The notes: generated by a model not told the origin, from the sequence alone. A DNA stretch of 64,000 nucleotides from Enterobacteriaceae bacterium (GCA_031261005.1 JAISKF010000032.1:62001-126000), one strand, 5' to 3'. Counted from the stretch's first letter, positions 38,179 to 48,893 are shown. Translations and numbers: made by a program.

Positions 38179-38937
38179 TCAGCTAAAAAAGCTCTGAGCC
38201 AGTGAGCCAACCAGCAGTTGCCAGCCGTCCACCAGCACGAACAGCATGAGTTTAAATGGCAGCGAAATAGTCGCAGGCGGCACCATCATCATTCCCAATG
38301 CCATCAGTACACTAGCGACCACCAGATCGATGATTAAAAACGGCAGAAAGACCGTAAAACCAATCTGAAACCCCGTTTTTAACTCACTGGTGACGAATGC
38401 CGGAACCAGAATACGCAAAGGAACGTCGTCCTGACTGTCAAAATTAGCCTGATGAGCAATACGGGTATAGAGCGCCAGATCATCTTCGCGCGTCTGCTGC
38501 AACATAAATTCCCGCAAAGGCTGCGCCCCTTTTTGTAGGGCAGTTTCCATCGTGATTTCATCTTGGGATAACGGTAACCATGCTTCGTCGTAGATTCGGT
38601 TAAATACCGGAGACATCACGAAAAAGGTCATGAACAGCGCTAGCCCCAACAACACTTGGTTTGGCGGCGTAGATGCCGTTCCCAATGCGTTCCGCAATAG
38701 CCCCAACACAATCACAATACGGGTAAAGCCAGTCATCATCAGTAACGCCGCAGGCAAAAGAGTTAATGACGTCAGCAGTATTAACGTCTGCACTGGCAGC
38801 GACCAGCCATCTCCGTTGTTCGATTGAGTCAAGAGAATATCGCTGTTTGCCGCAAGTGCAGCCTGAGCTGGCAACAGTAAGATGACAGCCGTCAATAAAG
38901 CGCGCAGACTGAATCTCAGACATGTTTTCACATTCAT
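38179..38937 (-). CDS. fliP: Flagellar export gate protein FliP
   Basis: 252 residues (E. coli 245). A cleavable signal peptide (~1-29, ending AALAA), as is usual for FliP, then four helices with [29 protein letters not shown] and [17 protein letters not shown]. Forms the FliP5 core of the export channel. Its start overlaps the fliO stop (ATGA). Confidence 0.97.
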   Translation of the reverse strand: MNVKTCLRFSLRALLTAVILLLPAQAALAANSDILLTQSNNGDGWSLPVQTLILLTSLTLLPAALLMMTGFTRIVIVLGLLRNALGTASTPPNQVLLGLALFMTFFVMSPVFNRIYDEAWLPLSQDEITMETALQKGAQPLREFMLQQTREDDLALYTRIAHQANFDSQDDVPLRILVPAFVTSELKTGFQIGFTVFLPFLIIDLVVASVLMALGMMMVPPATISLPFKLMLFVLVDGWQLLVGSLAQSFFS

Positions 38938-39335
38938 TTCCGACCGCCAGAACGCCGTTGCGTGATGCTGTTAAGCAACACCGTTTGAAAATGATCACTT
39001 ATGGACGATGCCGCTGTTTTTTCATTACGGGTTTCATCGCTGGTTTTCTTTTCCATCGTTTTCAGGCAGGTAATATTCTCAGCGGTCACTCCCAACAATA
39101 ACCACTGATCATCAATCTCTACCACAACCAGACGTTCACGAGGACCGAGTGACAGGCTGTACTTCACGCGAAAAAGCGAGTTTCCCCGCAGCCGCCCCGT
39201 TGTCACACCGACGCGGCGTAAAAACCAGATCACGACAACAAAAATCAGAAGTATCAAACCCAGAATCCCGCTCATACTCAGCCACACTGAATAGGTGTCA
39301 GCGGCGGTATGAGCAACTTGCGTTCCGTCCATCAT
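38934..39335 (-). CDS. fliO: Flagellar export apparatus assembly protein FliO
   Basis: 133 residues. One membrane helix near the N-terminus (~20-42, [19 protein letters not shown]) and a cytoplasmic domain with [28 protein letters not shown]. In Salmonella FliO is a scaffold for FliP assembly. It overlaps fliN at its start (TAATG) and fliP at its end, so translation is tightly coupled. FliO varies among species; identity rests on the motif and position. Confidence 0.93.
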   Translation of the reverse strand: MMDGTQVAHTAADTYSVWLSMSGILGLILLIFVVVIWFLRRVGVTTGRLRGNSLFRVKYSLSLGPRERLVVVEIDDQWLLLGVTAENITCLKTMEKKTSDETRNEKTAASSISDHFQTVLLNSITQRRSGGRK

Positions 39336-39736
39336 TAGCGGCTCAGACGGTGCATTCGTTCAGATGGCGTAATAATCTCGGTGATGCGAATCCCGAACTT
39401 GTCGGACACCACCACCACTTCACCCTGAGCGATCAGATAACCGTTAATCAGAATATCCAGCGGCTCACCTGCCAACCCGTCCAAAGTAACAATAGAACCT
39501 TGACTAAGGCGCAGCAGCTCTTTAATCGTCATTTTGGTACGTCCCAACTCCACGGTCATTTTTACCGGAATGTCGAGAACTAAACTCATATCTTCTGAAA
39601 AATTTGCCGCTGCATCGTCCAGCGCCATCGATGAAGCGCCAGAACTTTCCGCCGCTTGTTGTTCGCTCATGGCTTCCGCCCAGAGATCGTCTACCGCAGG
39701 GGTATCTGTGCCAGCAGGCTTTTCATTATCGCTCAT
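39335..39736 (-). CDS. fliN: Flagellar motor switch protein FliN
   Basis: 133 residues (E. coli 137). The C-terminal SpoA domain (~55-130) has LVLDIPVKMTVELGRTKMTIKELLRLSQGSIVTLDGLAGEPLDILING. The N-terminus is acidic and variable. Forms the lower C-ring and binds FliH during export. 7 nt after fliM. Confidence 0.97.
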   Translation of the reverse strand: MSDNEKPAGTDTPAVDDLWAEAMSEQQAAESSGASSMALDDAAANFSEDMSLVLDIPVKMTVELGRTKMTIKELLRLSQGSIVTLDGLAGEPLDILINGYLIAQGEVVVVSDKFGIRITEIITPSERMHRLSR

Positions 39737-39743
39737 GCGAGCC

Positions 39744-40754
39744 TCACTCCTTTTTCAAAGATAACAATGCAGAGTTAAACAATTTTTCCACCTGCAAAGC
39801 ATATTGATTGTTGACGCCGCCATATTTCCCCGACAATACCGGAACACCATCAACAAACGCCTCAACGCTTTCCGGCTTGTCCAGCGGAATAATGTCTTGT
39901 GGTTTCAGGTTCATCACCTGCGACAGGCGGGTAGAAATGTCCGCCAGCTTAACCATCAGCTCCAGCTCCGTATCCCGAACCTGACTAGCCAGCGTGCTAC
40001 GCCAGTGCTTATTCTCCTGACGGGAATTCTCCAACGGAGGATTGGTAAGCAGCTCGCGCAGGGGTTCAATAATGCTAAACGGGATACAAATATCCAGTTC
40101 ACCGCTGTAAGAGCCGATTTCGACATAAAACGGCGTGGTCACTACAATGTCGTTCGGCGAGGAGGTAATGTTAGTAAATTTGACCTGTAGCTCAGAACGC
40201 ACATATTCCGTTTTCAAACTGAATATCGTGCTCCAGGCATCATCGTAGGCTTCCTGCGCCATCGACAACATGCGCTGAATAATGCGCTGTTCCGTCGGAG
40301 TAAATTCCCGACCATCAGCTTTAGTCTGAAAACGCCCATCGCCGCCAAACAGGTTTTCTACCGACATAAAAACCAGACTGGGCGAAAAAACAAACAATGC
40401 CGTGCCGCGCAGCGGATTCAGATGAACCAAGTTGAGGTTGGTCATCACCGGCAGGTTGCGGGCAAACTCATGGTATGGCTGAATTTTAATACCACCAGCG
40501 GTAACATCAGGGCTACGGCGCAAAATATTAAACAGCCCCATACGGAACTGACGGGCAAAACGCTCATTGATCATTTCCAATGAATGTAAACGCTCACGGA
40601 TCACCCGACGCTGCGTATTGGGATCGTAAGGACGAATATCGCCCTCCAAGTCCATTTTTGCGTGAGCTATCTCGTCTCCACTGTCCTCACCGTCACCGCC
40701 GTTCAGCAAACGGTCTATTTCATCCTGCGATAGGATACTGTCAGACATACTCAT
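39744..40754 (-). CDS. fliM: Flagellar motor switch protein FliM
   Basis: 336 residues (E. coli 334). The N-terminal CheY-P binding peptide ILSQDEIDRLLNG (~7-19) is intact, followed by the FliG-binding middle domain (GGIKIQPYHEFARNLPVMTNLNLVH) and a C-terminal SpoA domain with IIPLDKPESVEAFVDGVPVLSG. Its ATG overlaps the fliL stop (TAATG). Confidence 0.97.
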   Translation of the reverse strand: MSMSDSILSQDEIDRLLNGGDGEDSGDEIAHAKMDLEGDIRPYDPNTQRRVIRERLHSLEMINERFARQFRMGLFNILRRSPDVTAGGIKIQPYHEFARNLPVMTNLNLVHLNPLRGTALFVFSPSLVFMSVENLFGGDGRFQTKADGREFTPTEQRIIQRMLSMAQEAYDDAWSTIFSLKTEYVRSELQVKFTNITSSPNDIVVTTPFYVEIGSYSGELDICIPFSIIEPLRELLTNPPLENSRQENKHWRSTLASQVRDTELELMVKLADISTRLSQVMNLKPQDIIPLDKPESVEAFVDGVPVLSGKYGGVNNQYALQVEKLFNSALLSLKKE

Positions 40755-41257
40755 TACCGTAAGATAAAGGCATTAAATAAAACATCTGTGACGCCTACCG
40801 ACTGCTTTCCGGCTAGCGGATCACTGATAGTATTTTTGATCTGCTCAATTAGCTGTACCTTTCCGTCATCTGTCGTCAATGTTGTTGCCGTTTGCTGTGC
40901 AAAGAGCAGTAACAAGCGGCTGCGAACTTCCGGCAGAAATTTTTCTAACGTTTCTTTCGCTTGATTATCCTGTAGCCGCAAAGTCAGCCCGATATACAAA
41001 ACGTGATCGCTGTTATCCGATTCCGGTTTCAGGCTGACGGTAAAGGTCTCTAACGGCACGTACACGGGTGCGGTTTCATGTTGCACAACGGACGTTTCCC
41101 CAGTTACATTTTCCGCTACTTGCGATTTCACTTCTTTTATTTCTAGCCAGATGTAACCCGCCAACACACAGACTCCAGCCAAGAGCAGTAATACCAGCAG
41201 AATAACCAACGTGCGTTTTTTACTGCCCTGCGTCGTTTTCTGTTTCTCTTTCGCCAT
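40754..41257 (-). CDS. fliL: Flagellar basal body-associated protein FliL
   Basis: 167 residues (E. coli 154). A single membrane anchor (~17-37, TLVILLVLLLLAGVCVLAGYIW) after a basic N-terminus, and a periplasmic stomatin/SPFH-like domain with VPLETFTVSLKPESDNSDHVLYIGLTLRL. It surrounds the stator. First gene of the fliLMNOPQR group, preceded by a 144-nt spacer with a hairpin, matching the separate operon of E. coli. Confidence 0.94.
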   Translation of the reverse strand: MAKEKQKTTQGSKKRTLVILLVLLLLAGVCVLAGYIWLEIKEVKSQVAENVTGETSVVQHETAPVYVPLETFTVSLKPESDNSDHVLYIGLTLRLQDNQAKETLEKFLPEVRSRLLLLFAQQTATTLTTDDGKVQLIEQIKNTISDPLAGKQSVGVTDVLFNAFILR

Positions 41258-41353
41258 CAGATAAATAAGCCCTGTAATTAAATAATCTGCGCCCGAAAAA
41301 AGAGCGCCCTGCTGGAAAAAACATTTTATTACACCCCTTGCGAGGACAATTCC

Positions 41354-41397
41354 TTAAAAAAGCGCCGTTTCTGTCAGTATCCTGACAGATAGCCGCC
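41354..41397 (-). terminator. Hairpin with T tract between fliK and fliL
   Basis: A perfect inner stem CTGTCAG/CTGACAG (41371-41377 with 41382-41388), partly extended by GGCG/CGCC pairs. On the minus strand it is followed by CTTTTTTAAGG. It would end the fliF-K transcript and separate it from fliL-R. Confidence 0.65.
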
Positions 41398-41401
41398 ATT
41401 C

Positions 41402-42598
41402 TCAGACGAACGTGTTGATCTCTTGGGAATAACTGAGCATACGTGAAACCAGCGCAGGCTCATCTATTAACGCTTCGTCATCAGCGCTATCATTTTTGTC
41501 CATACCCCAAGCGCCATGCTCCGAATGCGCTGACTCCTGAGATGATGCGGTATCCGCGCCTACACTGCTTTGCCCTAGTTGGACTCCAGACTCCGCCAAC
41601 GAAGTTCTCAAATGCGGCATTGCCGACTCCAGCGCGGCACGCACCTGATGATCGCCGGTCACAAAATGCAACTGCGCCTGATCGTTATTCAAACGCAGGC
41701 TGATCTTCAACGCACCCAGCTCTTTGGGGTGCAGACGCAGTTCAGCATGGTGGACACCATCACGGGTAAAACAGGCAATCTGCTGCCCTAACGCTTGCTG
41801 CCATGCGGTGGTTCCGACTTCCGGCGCTAGTATTCCCTGCGACACCGTAGGGGGCGATACGGGTACGGCTGAGGAGGTCTGAGTCACTTTTACGCTACCC
41901 ATCGGTAACGAATGCTGCGCCATTGACGAAAAGACGTGCGTCGATCCGCCAGAATCACGCATCAGCGCAGCCGACGCGTCGTCTTTAGCGATTTGCAGCG
42001 GCTCACCGTCCGTTATACCGGCTTTGTTCAACGTATCAGGTGTATTGTTCGATGAATCAATAGTTGAATTGAGAGACGAATTTATAAACGAATTTATAAA
42101 AATAGCAGCAGGCGTCTGTGCGACTTTCAGAACTGGCACGCGTTCGGTTAAAACCGAACGCGGCGTTTTCGGTACAAAAACAGTCGCCTGAGATAACGGC
42201 GCTGCTGATGCTAACGGCGCTTCGCGCATCAATAATGTAGCGTTCTGTTGATGTGCTGACAGTTGAGTAGCAGCCAGCCCGACTGAGTTTTCAGCGTCGA
42301 GCGCGCCCTCTTTTGCCGCAGGCATTGCTGACGTATCTATGTTCGGCGGCGTCATCTCTTCGGGCAGCAAAGTCAACAACGGTGAAAGAATTGCCGCGTT
42401 GTCTGGCGAACCTGCCATGCTGTTTTCATCTTCTGGAGAAAAATGCTTAGTGTCGCCTGCATCGTTTTCCGTCAAGGAAGATATTCCCGACAACAGTTTT
42501 TTGCCTAACTCAGCAGCAAAATCGGTTGTCTCATCAACTGATGACGCATGTTTCCGCATCGTCTCAGTCGGCGCAATCGGTTGTGTGTTGACTATCAT
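41402..42598 (-). CDS. fliK: Flagellar hook-length control protein FliK
   Basis: 398 residues (E. coli 375). A long, poorly conserved N-terminal ruler part rich in Ser, Thr, Ala and Pro (including a repetitive FINSFINSSLNSTIDSS stretch), then the conserved C-terminal substrate-switch domain (~265-360) with HAELRLHPKELGALKISLRL. Secreted to measure the hook and switch FlhB specificity. Start at 42598 (MIVNTQPIAP) chosen from the GAGGAA site 8 nt upstream; the longer frame from 42631 overlaps fliJ. Confidence 0.92.
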   Translation of the reverse strand: MIVNTQPIAPTETMRKHASSVDETTDFAAELGKKLLSGISSLTENDAGDTKHFSPEDENSMAGSPDNAAILSPLLTLLPEEMTPPNIDTSAMPAAKEGALDAENSVGLAATQLSAHQQNATLLMREAPLASAAPLSQATVFVPKTPRSVLTERVPVLKVAQTPAAIFINSFINSSLNSTIDSSNNTPDTLNKAGITDGEPLQIAKDDASAALMRDSGGSTHVFSSMAQHSLPMGSVKVTQTSSAVPVSPPTVSQGILAPEVGTTAWQQALGQQIACFTRDGVHHAELRLHPKELGALKISLRLNNDQAQLHFVTGDHQVRAALESAMPHLRTSLAESGVQLGQSSVGADTASSQESAHSEHGAWGMDKNDSADDEALIDEPALVSRMLSYSQEINTFV

Positions 42599-42599
42599 G

Positions 42600-43043
42600 T
42601 TATGCTTTCCTCTGGCTTGCGCGACGGGCAAACTCGTCCATCATTTTCTGTTCCTGCCGGTTCTCTTTCAGCTCTCGCTGCTCGTCAGCGCGTTGTTTCA
42701 GCGTTTCAAATGCTTTCAAACGCTGCCGATCTTTTTGCCAGACAGACAGCGTATCTTCCACTGCATTCCGGCGAGCGGAAACCTCATGCGCCTGCTGCGC
42801 GACCACACGCCCCAATGCGCCAATAAACCCCTGATACGTTTGTAAAGTAACAACCGACACCCCTTTCTCTGCGATGTTGTCCTGTAGCCGTCGGCGATAT
42901 TCATGTTCGTAATCCTGTAACTGCGTCAGGCGATCACTTTCATCGGCATGTTTTTGCCGCGCCCGTCCCAGCCGTGTCGTGGTGTCATTGAGTTTCTGCT
43001 CTGCAAGATTACACAGCACATTTATTGGCGAAGATGCAGACAT
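42600..43043 (-). CDS. fliJ: Flagellar export chaperone FliJ
   Basis: 147 residues, the E. coli length. Almost entirely helical coiled coil, with many Arg, Gln and Glu (RARQKHADESDRLTQLQDYEHEYRRRLQDN). Sits like the gamma subunit in the FliI hexamer and links it to FlhA. One base separates its stop from the fliK ATG. Confidence 0.94.
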   Translation of the reverse strand: MSASSPINVLCNLAEQKLNDTTTRLGRARQKHADESDRLTQLQDYEHEYRRRLQDNIAEKGVSVVTLQTYQGFIGALGRVVAQQAHEVSARRNAVEDTLSVWQKDRQRLKAFETLKQRADEQRELKENRQEQKMMDEFARRASQRKA

Positions 43044-43052
43044 GGCTATCCG

Positions 43053-44441
43053 TTACTCCTTACCTGATGTCGTACTGTCATCAGGAAACAGTGCCGCCAG
43101 TCGGTTATACGACACATCGTATTCGCAGCTCTCATTAATGCCCTGTTGCAGATAGCGCTCCATTTCCGGATACAGCGCAATAGCCTGATCCAGTAAAGGA
43201 TCGCTGCCTGCGGCATAAGCACCGACGCTGACCAAATCACGGTTACGCTGCCAGGATGACAGCAGTTGTTTAAAACGTTGCACTTTGCGGTACTGAGACT
43301 GTTCCGTTAGCTCGGTCATAACGCGGCTTATTGATGCCTCAATATCGATCGCCGGATAGTGCCCCGCCTCTGCCAAACGCCGTGACAAAACGATATGCCC
43401 GTCGAGGATCGCCCGCGCAGAATCAGCAATCGGATCTTGCTGATCGTCCCCCTCCGTCAAAACCGTATAAAATGCCGTAATCGAACCGCCGCCCTTGATA
43501 CCGTTACCGGCGCGCTCAACCAACGCAGGAAGACGGGCAAATACCGATGGCGGATAACCTTTGGTGGCTGGCGGTTCGCCAATGGCTAACGCAATTTCGC
43601 GCTGTGCCATGGCATAACGCGTCAGTGAATCCATGATCAGCAATACGTCTTTACCACGATCACGAAAGTCTTCCGCGATACGCGTGGCGTATACCGCCCC
43701 CTGCATACGCAACACAGGGGAGACGTCCGCCGGAGCTGCAATCACAACGGAACGCTGTAATCCGGCATGACCTAAGATATTTTCGATAAAATCTTTTACT
43801 TCACGCCCGCGCTCGCCAATTAGCCCAACGACAATAACGTCCGCTTTGGTATAACGCGCCATCATTCCCAGCAGCACGCTTTTACCCACGCCGGAACCAG
43901 CAAACAGTCCCATACGCTGCCCGCGTCCAACGGTTAACAGTCCGTTAATGGCGCGAACGCCGACATCGAGAACGTGCTTAATGGGATCGCGCTGCAATGG
44001 ATTAAAAGGAGGCGTAAATAGTGCGCGGTGTTCACCGGTTTCTGGAGGAGGCAAACCATCAAGCGGGTGCGCGCTGGCGTCCAGTACACGCCCCAGCAAA
44101 GCTGGTCCTAACGGCAATTGTTTGCCTTGCGAACTGCCCTCAGCACTATCTGGAGCATAAACACGAGCGTCGGGCAAAATGCCATCGACATTTTCCAATG
44201 GCATCAGGTACAGCGTATGACCGTTAAACCCGACGACTTCACTTTCAACAATACGCTTTTCCTGTGTACTGCCGCATTCAACAATACACAGCGTACCGAT
44301 AGGCAGCTTGAGTCCTACTGCCTCCATCACTAGTCCTGTAGCCCGCGTCAATTTACCGTACCGGCGGTATGTCGGTAGCGTCTCCATGCGCGCTTCATGC
44401 TGTGTGATTGCGCCCAGCCAGTTTTTCAGACGGGAGGTCAT
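43053..44441 (-). CDS. fliI: Flagellum-specific export ATPase FliI
   Basis: 462 residues (E. coli 457). An F1-beta-like ATPase. Walker A AGSGVGKS (181-188), Walker B region [21 protein letters not shown], and the export-specific [20 protein letters not shown]. Energises docking and unfolding of export substrates together with FliH and FliJ. Its start overlaps the fliH stop by 4 nt (ATGA). Confidence 0.97.
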   Translation of the reverse strand: MTSRLKNWLGAITQHEARMETLPTYRRYGKLTRATGLVMEAVGLKLPIGTLCIVECGSTQEKRIVESEVVGFNGHTLYLMPLENVDGILPDARVYAPDSAEGSSQGKQLPLGPALLGRVLDASAHPLDGLPPPETGEHRALFTPPFNPLQRDPIKHVLDVGVRAINGLLTVGRGQRMGLFAGSGVGKSVLLGMMARYTKADVIVVGLIGERGREVKDFIENILGHAGLQRSVVIAAPADVSPVLRMQGAVYATRIAEDFRDRGKDVLLIMDSLTRYAMAQREIALAIGEPPATKGYPPSVFARLPALVERAGNGIKGGGSITAFYTVLTEGDDQQDPIADSARAILDGHIVLSRRLAEAGHYPAIDIEASISRVMTELTEQSQYRKVQRFKQLLSSWQRNRDLVSVGAYAAGSDPLLDQAIALYPEMERYLQQGINESCEYDVSYNRLAALFPDDSTTSGKE

Positions 44442-45154
44442 CGTTCCCCCTCACTTCGGCTAAGGGAGCAAAGCGCCTGCCAGCGCGTCTCAAGGGAGGC
44501 ATCAAGCTCTCCTTCTTCTGTACTAATGCGACAACCGCCCGGCAAAATGTGAGGATCGATACACAGCTCCCAGTGATGATCTGCCAGCAATTTTTCCAAC
44601 TGCTTGCGGGTCGCTTCCGGCTCTTCTGCACTGATCCACAGCCTGACTGAACCGTTCAACAACGAATCTTCATTCAACCGCTGCCGAATGTCTGCAAGCA
44701 GGGCAGCGTTCGTTTTTCCGCTGATAATATAATCACCAATCACCGCACGAGCCGCCGTCAAAGCCACCTGAACCAATCGCGATGGAATGACACTATCGAG
44801 GTTATCCAACGAATCCTGAAACGCGTCCAATAGACGGGAAAATTGCGCCGCCTGCTGTTCTTGCTGCGCCAATCCTGCGGCAATTCCTTGCGCTAATCCC
44901 TCTTCGCGCCCTTGCTGATAGCCTGCGTCATATCCCTGCTTGCGTCCCTCTTCTTCTCCTTTCTGTAGCCCTTGAGTACGACCGTTTTGTTCAGCCTGCT
45001 GACGCAGACGGGTCAACTCAGCTTGTTGCATTGCCTCTGTGGTCAAATCGCTTACCGGCTCGCATTCAGAGCGGGAAAATACATCAAGCGGGGCTATCTC
45101 ATCCAGCAGGTTATCTGGTTTCCAGCGCTGCCAAAGGCGATTAGACGTAGACAT
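44438..45154 (-). CDS. fliH: Flagellar assembly protein FliH
   Basis: 238 residues (E. coli 228). Regulator of FliI. The GxxxG-type helix is evident in the repeated pattern [17 protein letters not shown] and [19 protein letters not shown] (~62-97). The N-terminal [11 protein letters not shown] is the FliN/FlhA-binding segment with conserved Trp. Start at 45154 (MSTSNRLW) chosen because GGAGGCGAAG lies just before it; the in-frame GTG at 45166 is part of that site. Overlaps fliG by 14 nt. Confidence 0.94.
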   Translation of the reverse strand: MSTSNRLWQRWKPDNLLDEIAPLDVFSRSECEPVSDLTTEAMQQAELTRLRQQAEQNGRTQGLQKGEEEGRKQGYDAGYQQGREEGLAQGIAAGLAQQEQQAAQFSRLLDAFQDSLDNLDSVIPSRLVQVALTAARAVIGDYIISGKTNAALLADIRQRLNEDSLLNGSVRLWISAEEPEATRKQLEKLLADHHWELCIDPHILPGGCRISTEEGELDASLETRWQALCSLSRSEGER

Positions 45155-46127
45155 CTTCGCCTCCACCCAGAACGACCTCGCCGGATTCTGCCAGACGACG
45201 CACTACCAGCAGGATCGCTTTCTGCTCTGCTTCCACTTGGGACATGCGTACCGGTCCGCGCGAATCCAAATCGTCGCGCATAATGTCGGACTGGCGTTTT
45301 GACATATTGCGGAAAAATTTCTCACGCAGCGCCGGAGCCGCGCCTTTCATTGCCACAATCAGAGATTCGCTCTCAATCTCCTGCAAAATACGCCGGATAC
45401 TGCGATCCTCGATCTCCACCAGATTTTCAAACAGGAACATTTCATCAATGATTTTCTGCGCCAGTTCTTGATCAAACTCACGCACCGCTTCAATCGCCGC
45501 TTCTTCCTGCTGAGTTTTCATCAGGTTAAGAAGTTCAGCCGCAGGACGTATCCCGCCCATTTTGTTACGTTTGAGGTTTTGCCCGTGCAGCAGATTGTTC
45601 AATACTTCCGTCAGTTCTTGCAGCGCGACCGGCTGTACCCCGCCGAAAGTGGCGATACGCAGCATAATGTCGTTACGTTCGCGATCGTCAAAGCGTTCCA
45701 GCACATCGGCAGCCTGAGCGCGTTTGAGATGGATCAGAATGGTGGCGATAATCTGCGGGTGTTCGTCCCGAATCAGATCAAAGACCATATTCGGTTCCAT
45801 GAAGTTCAGGGTCTCAATGCCATCGCTGCTATTTTGTGATTCCAGCAGATCGTCCAGCAGTGAGAACGCCCGTTCTTCACCCAGCGCTTTCACCAATACA
45901 TTACGCAGATACTCGTTGGTATTAATGCTGATGGCAGCATATTCGCCGGAATCACGCTGAAACTCTTGCATAACCTGAGCAAGCTGTTCATGGGTGAACG
46001 TATTCATACTGACCATTGCGCTGCTGATCTGCGTGACCTCGTGAGTATTGAGGTGCTTAAACACTTCGGCGGCTCGTTCGTCACCGAGCGTCAGCATGAT
46101 AATGGCACTTCTTTCTGCGGCATTCAT
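45141..46127 (-). CDS. fliG: Flagellar motor switch protein FliG
   Basis: 328 residues (E. coli 331). N domain binds FliF; the middle domain has [25 protein letters not shown] (EHPQ motif). The C-terminal domain carries the torque helix residues in [24 protein letters not shown] and [21 protein letters not shown]. Start at 46127 (MNAAERSA), which overlaps the fliF TGA (ATGA); the frame remains open further upstream but within fliF. Confidence 0.96.
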   Translation of the reverse strand: MNAAERSAIIMLTLGDERAAEVFKHLNTHEVTQISSAMVSMNTFTHEQLAQVMQEFQRDSGEYAAISINTNEYLRNVLVKALGEERAFSLLDDLLESQNSSDGIETLNFMEPNMVFDLIRDEHPQIIATILIHLKRAQAADVLERFDDRERNDIMLRIATFGGVQPVALQELTEVLNNLLHGQNLKRNKMGGIRPAAELLNLMKTQQEEAAIEAVREFDQELAQKIIDEMFLFENLVEIEDRSIRRILQEIESESLIVAMKGAAPALREKFFRNMSKRQSDIMRDDLDSRGPVRMSQVEAEQKAILLVVRRLAESGEVVLGGGEDVYV

Positions 46128-47851
46128 GATGACTTCTGCTCCTTGTTGAGCCACTGGCGAATCACCAGCGCAATAATTTGTGGTTCTTGATCTGCCATAT
46201 CACGCAGATTCAGCGTACTTAACTCAGTATCCAAGCGCTGCTGCGCCTTTTCCCTCTCTTTACTTTCTTTTTTGCTCCGCTTCTCGTTGATCTCTGTCTG
46301 CCGAATTTCTTTTTCCAGCTCCAGCCGTTGTAAAGCCATTTCCTGATGTTTTATCCAGAAAGGTTGAACCGCTTTGCGCCACAATACCCATGCGATCAGC
46401 GCGACAAACAGATAACGCGCCGCAGCTAACAACAGGTTGATAAATTCAGGCTGCTTCCACAGCGGAATCGGTGCTACTTCATCTTGCGTACTAAACGGCA
46501 TGTTCACCACGTTCAGTGTGTCGTCGCGGCTGGCGGAGTAACCCATCGCTTCTTTTACTAAGGTGTTAATTTGTTCCATTTGCACTTCTGTCAGTGCTTC
46601 TGGTGTGCCTTTTTCTCCCGGCAGATAGTTCACAACTACCGCGACGGACAGCCGCTCCACCGTGCCGGTATTTCGTTTGATATGCGTCAGAGTACGATTC
46701 AGCTCATAGTTGGTGGTGTCGCTCTGACTCTGGTTATAAGGGACCAACGGCGCAGCCTGAGGAACTGGCGTCGTAGCTGGCGCGTTTTTCTCTGCGTTTG
46801 CGGTTGCAGCAGCTTTGCCTTTTTTTCCTGCGGTTGCGGCAGTCTTCTCAGGCGCGGGCTGTTCAATCGGCGCACTTGTTGGTGCTGACGGCTGATTGCT
46901 CAACGCCCCCGGTACACCGCCTGCGCCGCCTTTTCCGCCCTGTTCGGAATGGCTGCTCTGGCGACTGCGTACCGACATTTTGTCCGGCGAATTGTTGGGC
47001 TGATATTGTTCCGCTGTCTGTTCATGCTGGGTAAAATCGATCTGCGCCGTGACTTGCGTCTGCACATTCTGGCTTCCGACAAGCGGCGAGAGGATCGCCT
47101 GAATGCGGTTCTGATAATCCGTTTCTACGTCTTGCGTGTACTTTAACTGTGATGTCTGCGCCGCCTGCGCGCCGTTTTGCGTCAGCAGTCGTCCCGCTTG
47201 ATCTACGATAGTGACTTTCTCCGCACTCAACCCTGGTACTGCACTGGCGATCATGTAGGTAATGGCGTTGACCTGTCCGGTGTCCAATGTGCGACCGCTG
47301 TTTAAATTCAGCGTAACTGACGCCGACGGTGATTTTTGTTCACGAATAAACAGAGAGGGTTTAGGCATCGCCAAATGAACGCGGGCAGTCTGCACCAGCC
47401 CCAGCGTTTCAATAGTTCTCGACAGTTCTCCCTCCAGCGCACGCTGGAAATTAACCTGTTCATTGAACTGGCTGAGACCAAACTTTTCCTGATCCAGCAG
47501 TTCAAAACCAACCGAACCGCCTTTAGGCAGCCCTTGCTGCGCCAATTTCAGGCGCACTTCATATACCCGTTCTTGGGGAATCATGATTGCGCCGTTCTGT
47601 TCTGCAAACCGATAAGGTACTTGCATCTGTGTAAGCTGGGTGACAATCGCGCCCCCATCTTGTTCACTGATATTACTGTACAGCACCCGATAATCTGGCG
47701 TTCTGACCCAAAATAGCAGGGCTATCACCACGGAAATAGCAGCCGCAGCGGAAACCATGAACAGTATTCTTGGATTAGCGCGAATACGATCAAACATTGC
47801 CGTTATATCAACAGTATTGTTTTTCTTATCACTCTGGGTTGTGGCACTCAT
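46124..47851 (-). CDS. fliF: Flagellar MS-ring protein FliF
   Basis: 575 residues (E. coli 552). Two membrane helices (~32-52 and ~460-480) flank a large periplasmic part with the RBM domains ([24 protein letters not shown]…, [30 protein letters not shown]). The C-terminal cytoplasmic tail (~545-575) binds FliG. An Ala/Pro/Lys-rich insert at ~315-375 ([18 protein letters not shown]) makes it longer than E. coli FliF. First gene of the minus-strand operon, divergent from fliE. Confidence 0.96.
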   Translation of the reverse strand: MSATTQSDKKNNTVDITAMFDRIRANPRILFMVSAAAAISVVIALLFWVRTPDYRVLYSNISEQDGGAIVTQLTQMQVPYRFAEQNGAIMIPQERVYEVRLKLAQQGLPKGGSVGFELLDQEKFGLSQFNEQVNFQRALEGELSRTIETLGLVQTARVHLAMPKPSLFIREQKSPSASVTLNLNSGRTLDTGQVNAITYMIASAVPGLSAEKVTIVDQAGRLLTQNGAQAAQTSQLKYTQDVETDYQNRIQAILSPLVGSQNVQTQVTAQIDFTQHEQTAEQYQPNNSPDKMSVRSRQSSHSEQGGKGGAGGVPGALSNQPSAPTSAPIEQPAPEKTAATAGKKGKAAATANAEKNAPATTPVPQAAPLVPYNQSQSDTTNYELNRTLTHIKRNTGTVERLSVAVVVNYLPGEKGTPEALTEVQMEQINTLVKEAMGYSASRDDTLNVVNMPFSTQDEVAPIPLWKQPEFINLLLAAARYLFVALIAWVLWRKAVQPFWIKHQEMALQRLELEKEIRQTEINEKRSKKESKEREKAQQRLDTELSTLNLRDMADQEPQIIALVIRQWLNKEQKSS

Positions 47852-48079
47852 GCCATGATCCTGTAGAAAATAGATGATGCAAAATCAGAACCAGAGGCAG
47901 TCACAAACTCACGCTCTGGTGATGGATAACGGAAGATCCGTAAAAATCTTGTAGGCGTATTATCGTCCAGAACTTGCCGTTCCTAAGTGGTAATAAAGCG
48001 GAGTTTATGTCTGCTTTTCACACAATACCCTTTCATTACCACCGTGATAGACTGAATTACGTTAAATATCGGGATAAAA

Positions 48080-48235
48080 CGCTAATAAAGAATAATTTGT
48101 AGAGGCGGCAATTAAACTGCTGCCTATTGATTTCACAGTGGTTTGGCGGGCGGCAGATTGCCGCCCTACGAAAAATCATATAATCATTTGAAATTAATAA
48201 TAAAAATATAATTTCTTATCCGAAATTCAGATTAT
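48080..48235 (-). repeat. Palindromic intergenic repeat, copy R5
   Basis: Reverse orientation. Left AATAATTTGTAGAGGCGGCA, a partly decayed first hairpin, second hairpin GGGCGGCAGATTGCCGCCC (48148-48166), then ATAATCATTTGAAATTAATA and right end TTCTTATCCGAAATTCAGAT. It lies in the fliF/fliE divergent spacer (47852-48256), between the presumed fliF promoter area and the fliE start. The remaining 47852-48079 contains no clear promoter match that I can defend. Confidence 0.85.
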
Positions 48236-48256
48236 TTAAGTAAGGGGGTCACGCGA

Positions 48257-48598
48257 ATGTCTATGAATACAATCGGCAATGTCTTAGAACAGATCAAGTT
48301 TCAGGACGAAAAAGCGCTACGACCGTCATTTGACAGTATTCCGTCATTTAACAATGCACTTTCCGTTGATAAACCGTCACGATTTTCTGACCTTTTATTC
48401 AACAGTATTAACGCCATTAGTCAGACTCAAAATACGGCAAAACAGCAGACGCAAGATTATCTGGCTGGCGCTCCTGACATTGGTTTGAACGATGTTATGG
48501 TCTCTTTGCAGAAATCATCATTATCCCTGAACTTCGGCGTTCAGGTGCGTAATAAATTGGTTAGCGCTTATCAGGATATTATGAATATGGCGGTATAA
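48257..48598 (+). CDS. fliE: Flagellar hook-basal body protein FliE
   Basis: 113 residues (E. coli 104). Links the MS ring and export gate to the proximal rod. The conserved C-terminal half shows FSDLLFNSINAISQTQNTAKQQTQDYLAG and DIGLNDVMVSLQKSSLSLNFGVQVRNKLVSAYQDIMNMAV. It is divergent from fliF as in E. coli. It starts MSMNT (second Met is an alternative) and is bracketed by repeats R5 and R6. Confidence 0.95.
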   Translation: MSMNTIGNVLEQIKFQDEKALRPSFDSIPSFNNALSVDKPSRFSDLLFNSINAISQTQNTAKQQTQDYLAGAPDIGLNDVMVSLQKSSLSLNFGVQVRNKLVSAYQDIMNMAV

Positions 48599-48634
48599 AA
48601 CCGCCACTGATATTCACCGCCATAGCATTACAAA

Positions 48635-48716
48635 TATACCCGTCATTTTTCAAGTTGCAGCGATGTCGGCTGCTTTCACTCACCAGAGTCAGCCTGCAAC
48701 TTGAAAGTTAAAAGTT
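48635..48716. repeat. Second type of palindromic intergenic repeat (Yersinia/Serratia-like)
   Basis: TATACCCGTCATTTTTCAAGTTGCAG … CAGCCTGCAACTTGAAAG forms a perfect 13-bp stem (48648-48660 with 48694-48706) around a 33-nt loop with GGCTGCTTTCACTCAC. The sequence resembles a repeat I know to be common between genes in Yersinia, Serratia and Pectobacterium. It is unrelated to R1-R9. Only this copy was noticed in the window. Confidence 0.7.
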
Positions 48717-48732
48717 GAAAACTTTTGGGATT

Positions 48733-48859
48733 CGTAAGGACACCCGTTGATTTCACGGTAATTTAGCGGTCAACAAATTGCCGCCTTACGGGAAATAACA
48801 TAATCATTTGAAATTTATCGTAATAATATAGCTGGTTGTCCGAAACTCAGGTTAATTAG
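48733..48859 (-). repeat. Palindromic intergenic repeat, copy R6
   Basis: Reverse orientation. Core GTAAGGACACCCGTTGATTTC … GCGGTCAACAAATTGCCGCCTTAC, then ATAATCATTTGAAATTTATC and right end GTCCGAAACTCAGGTTAATT. The first inner hairpin is lost; the outer arms GTAAGG/CCTTAC still pair. With R5 it forms a direct pair of copies flanking fliE. Confidence 0.8.
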
Positions 48860-48893
48860 CTCTTTCTATCAATTAGAGGCTGTGCTCCAAGAT

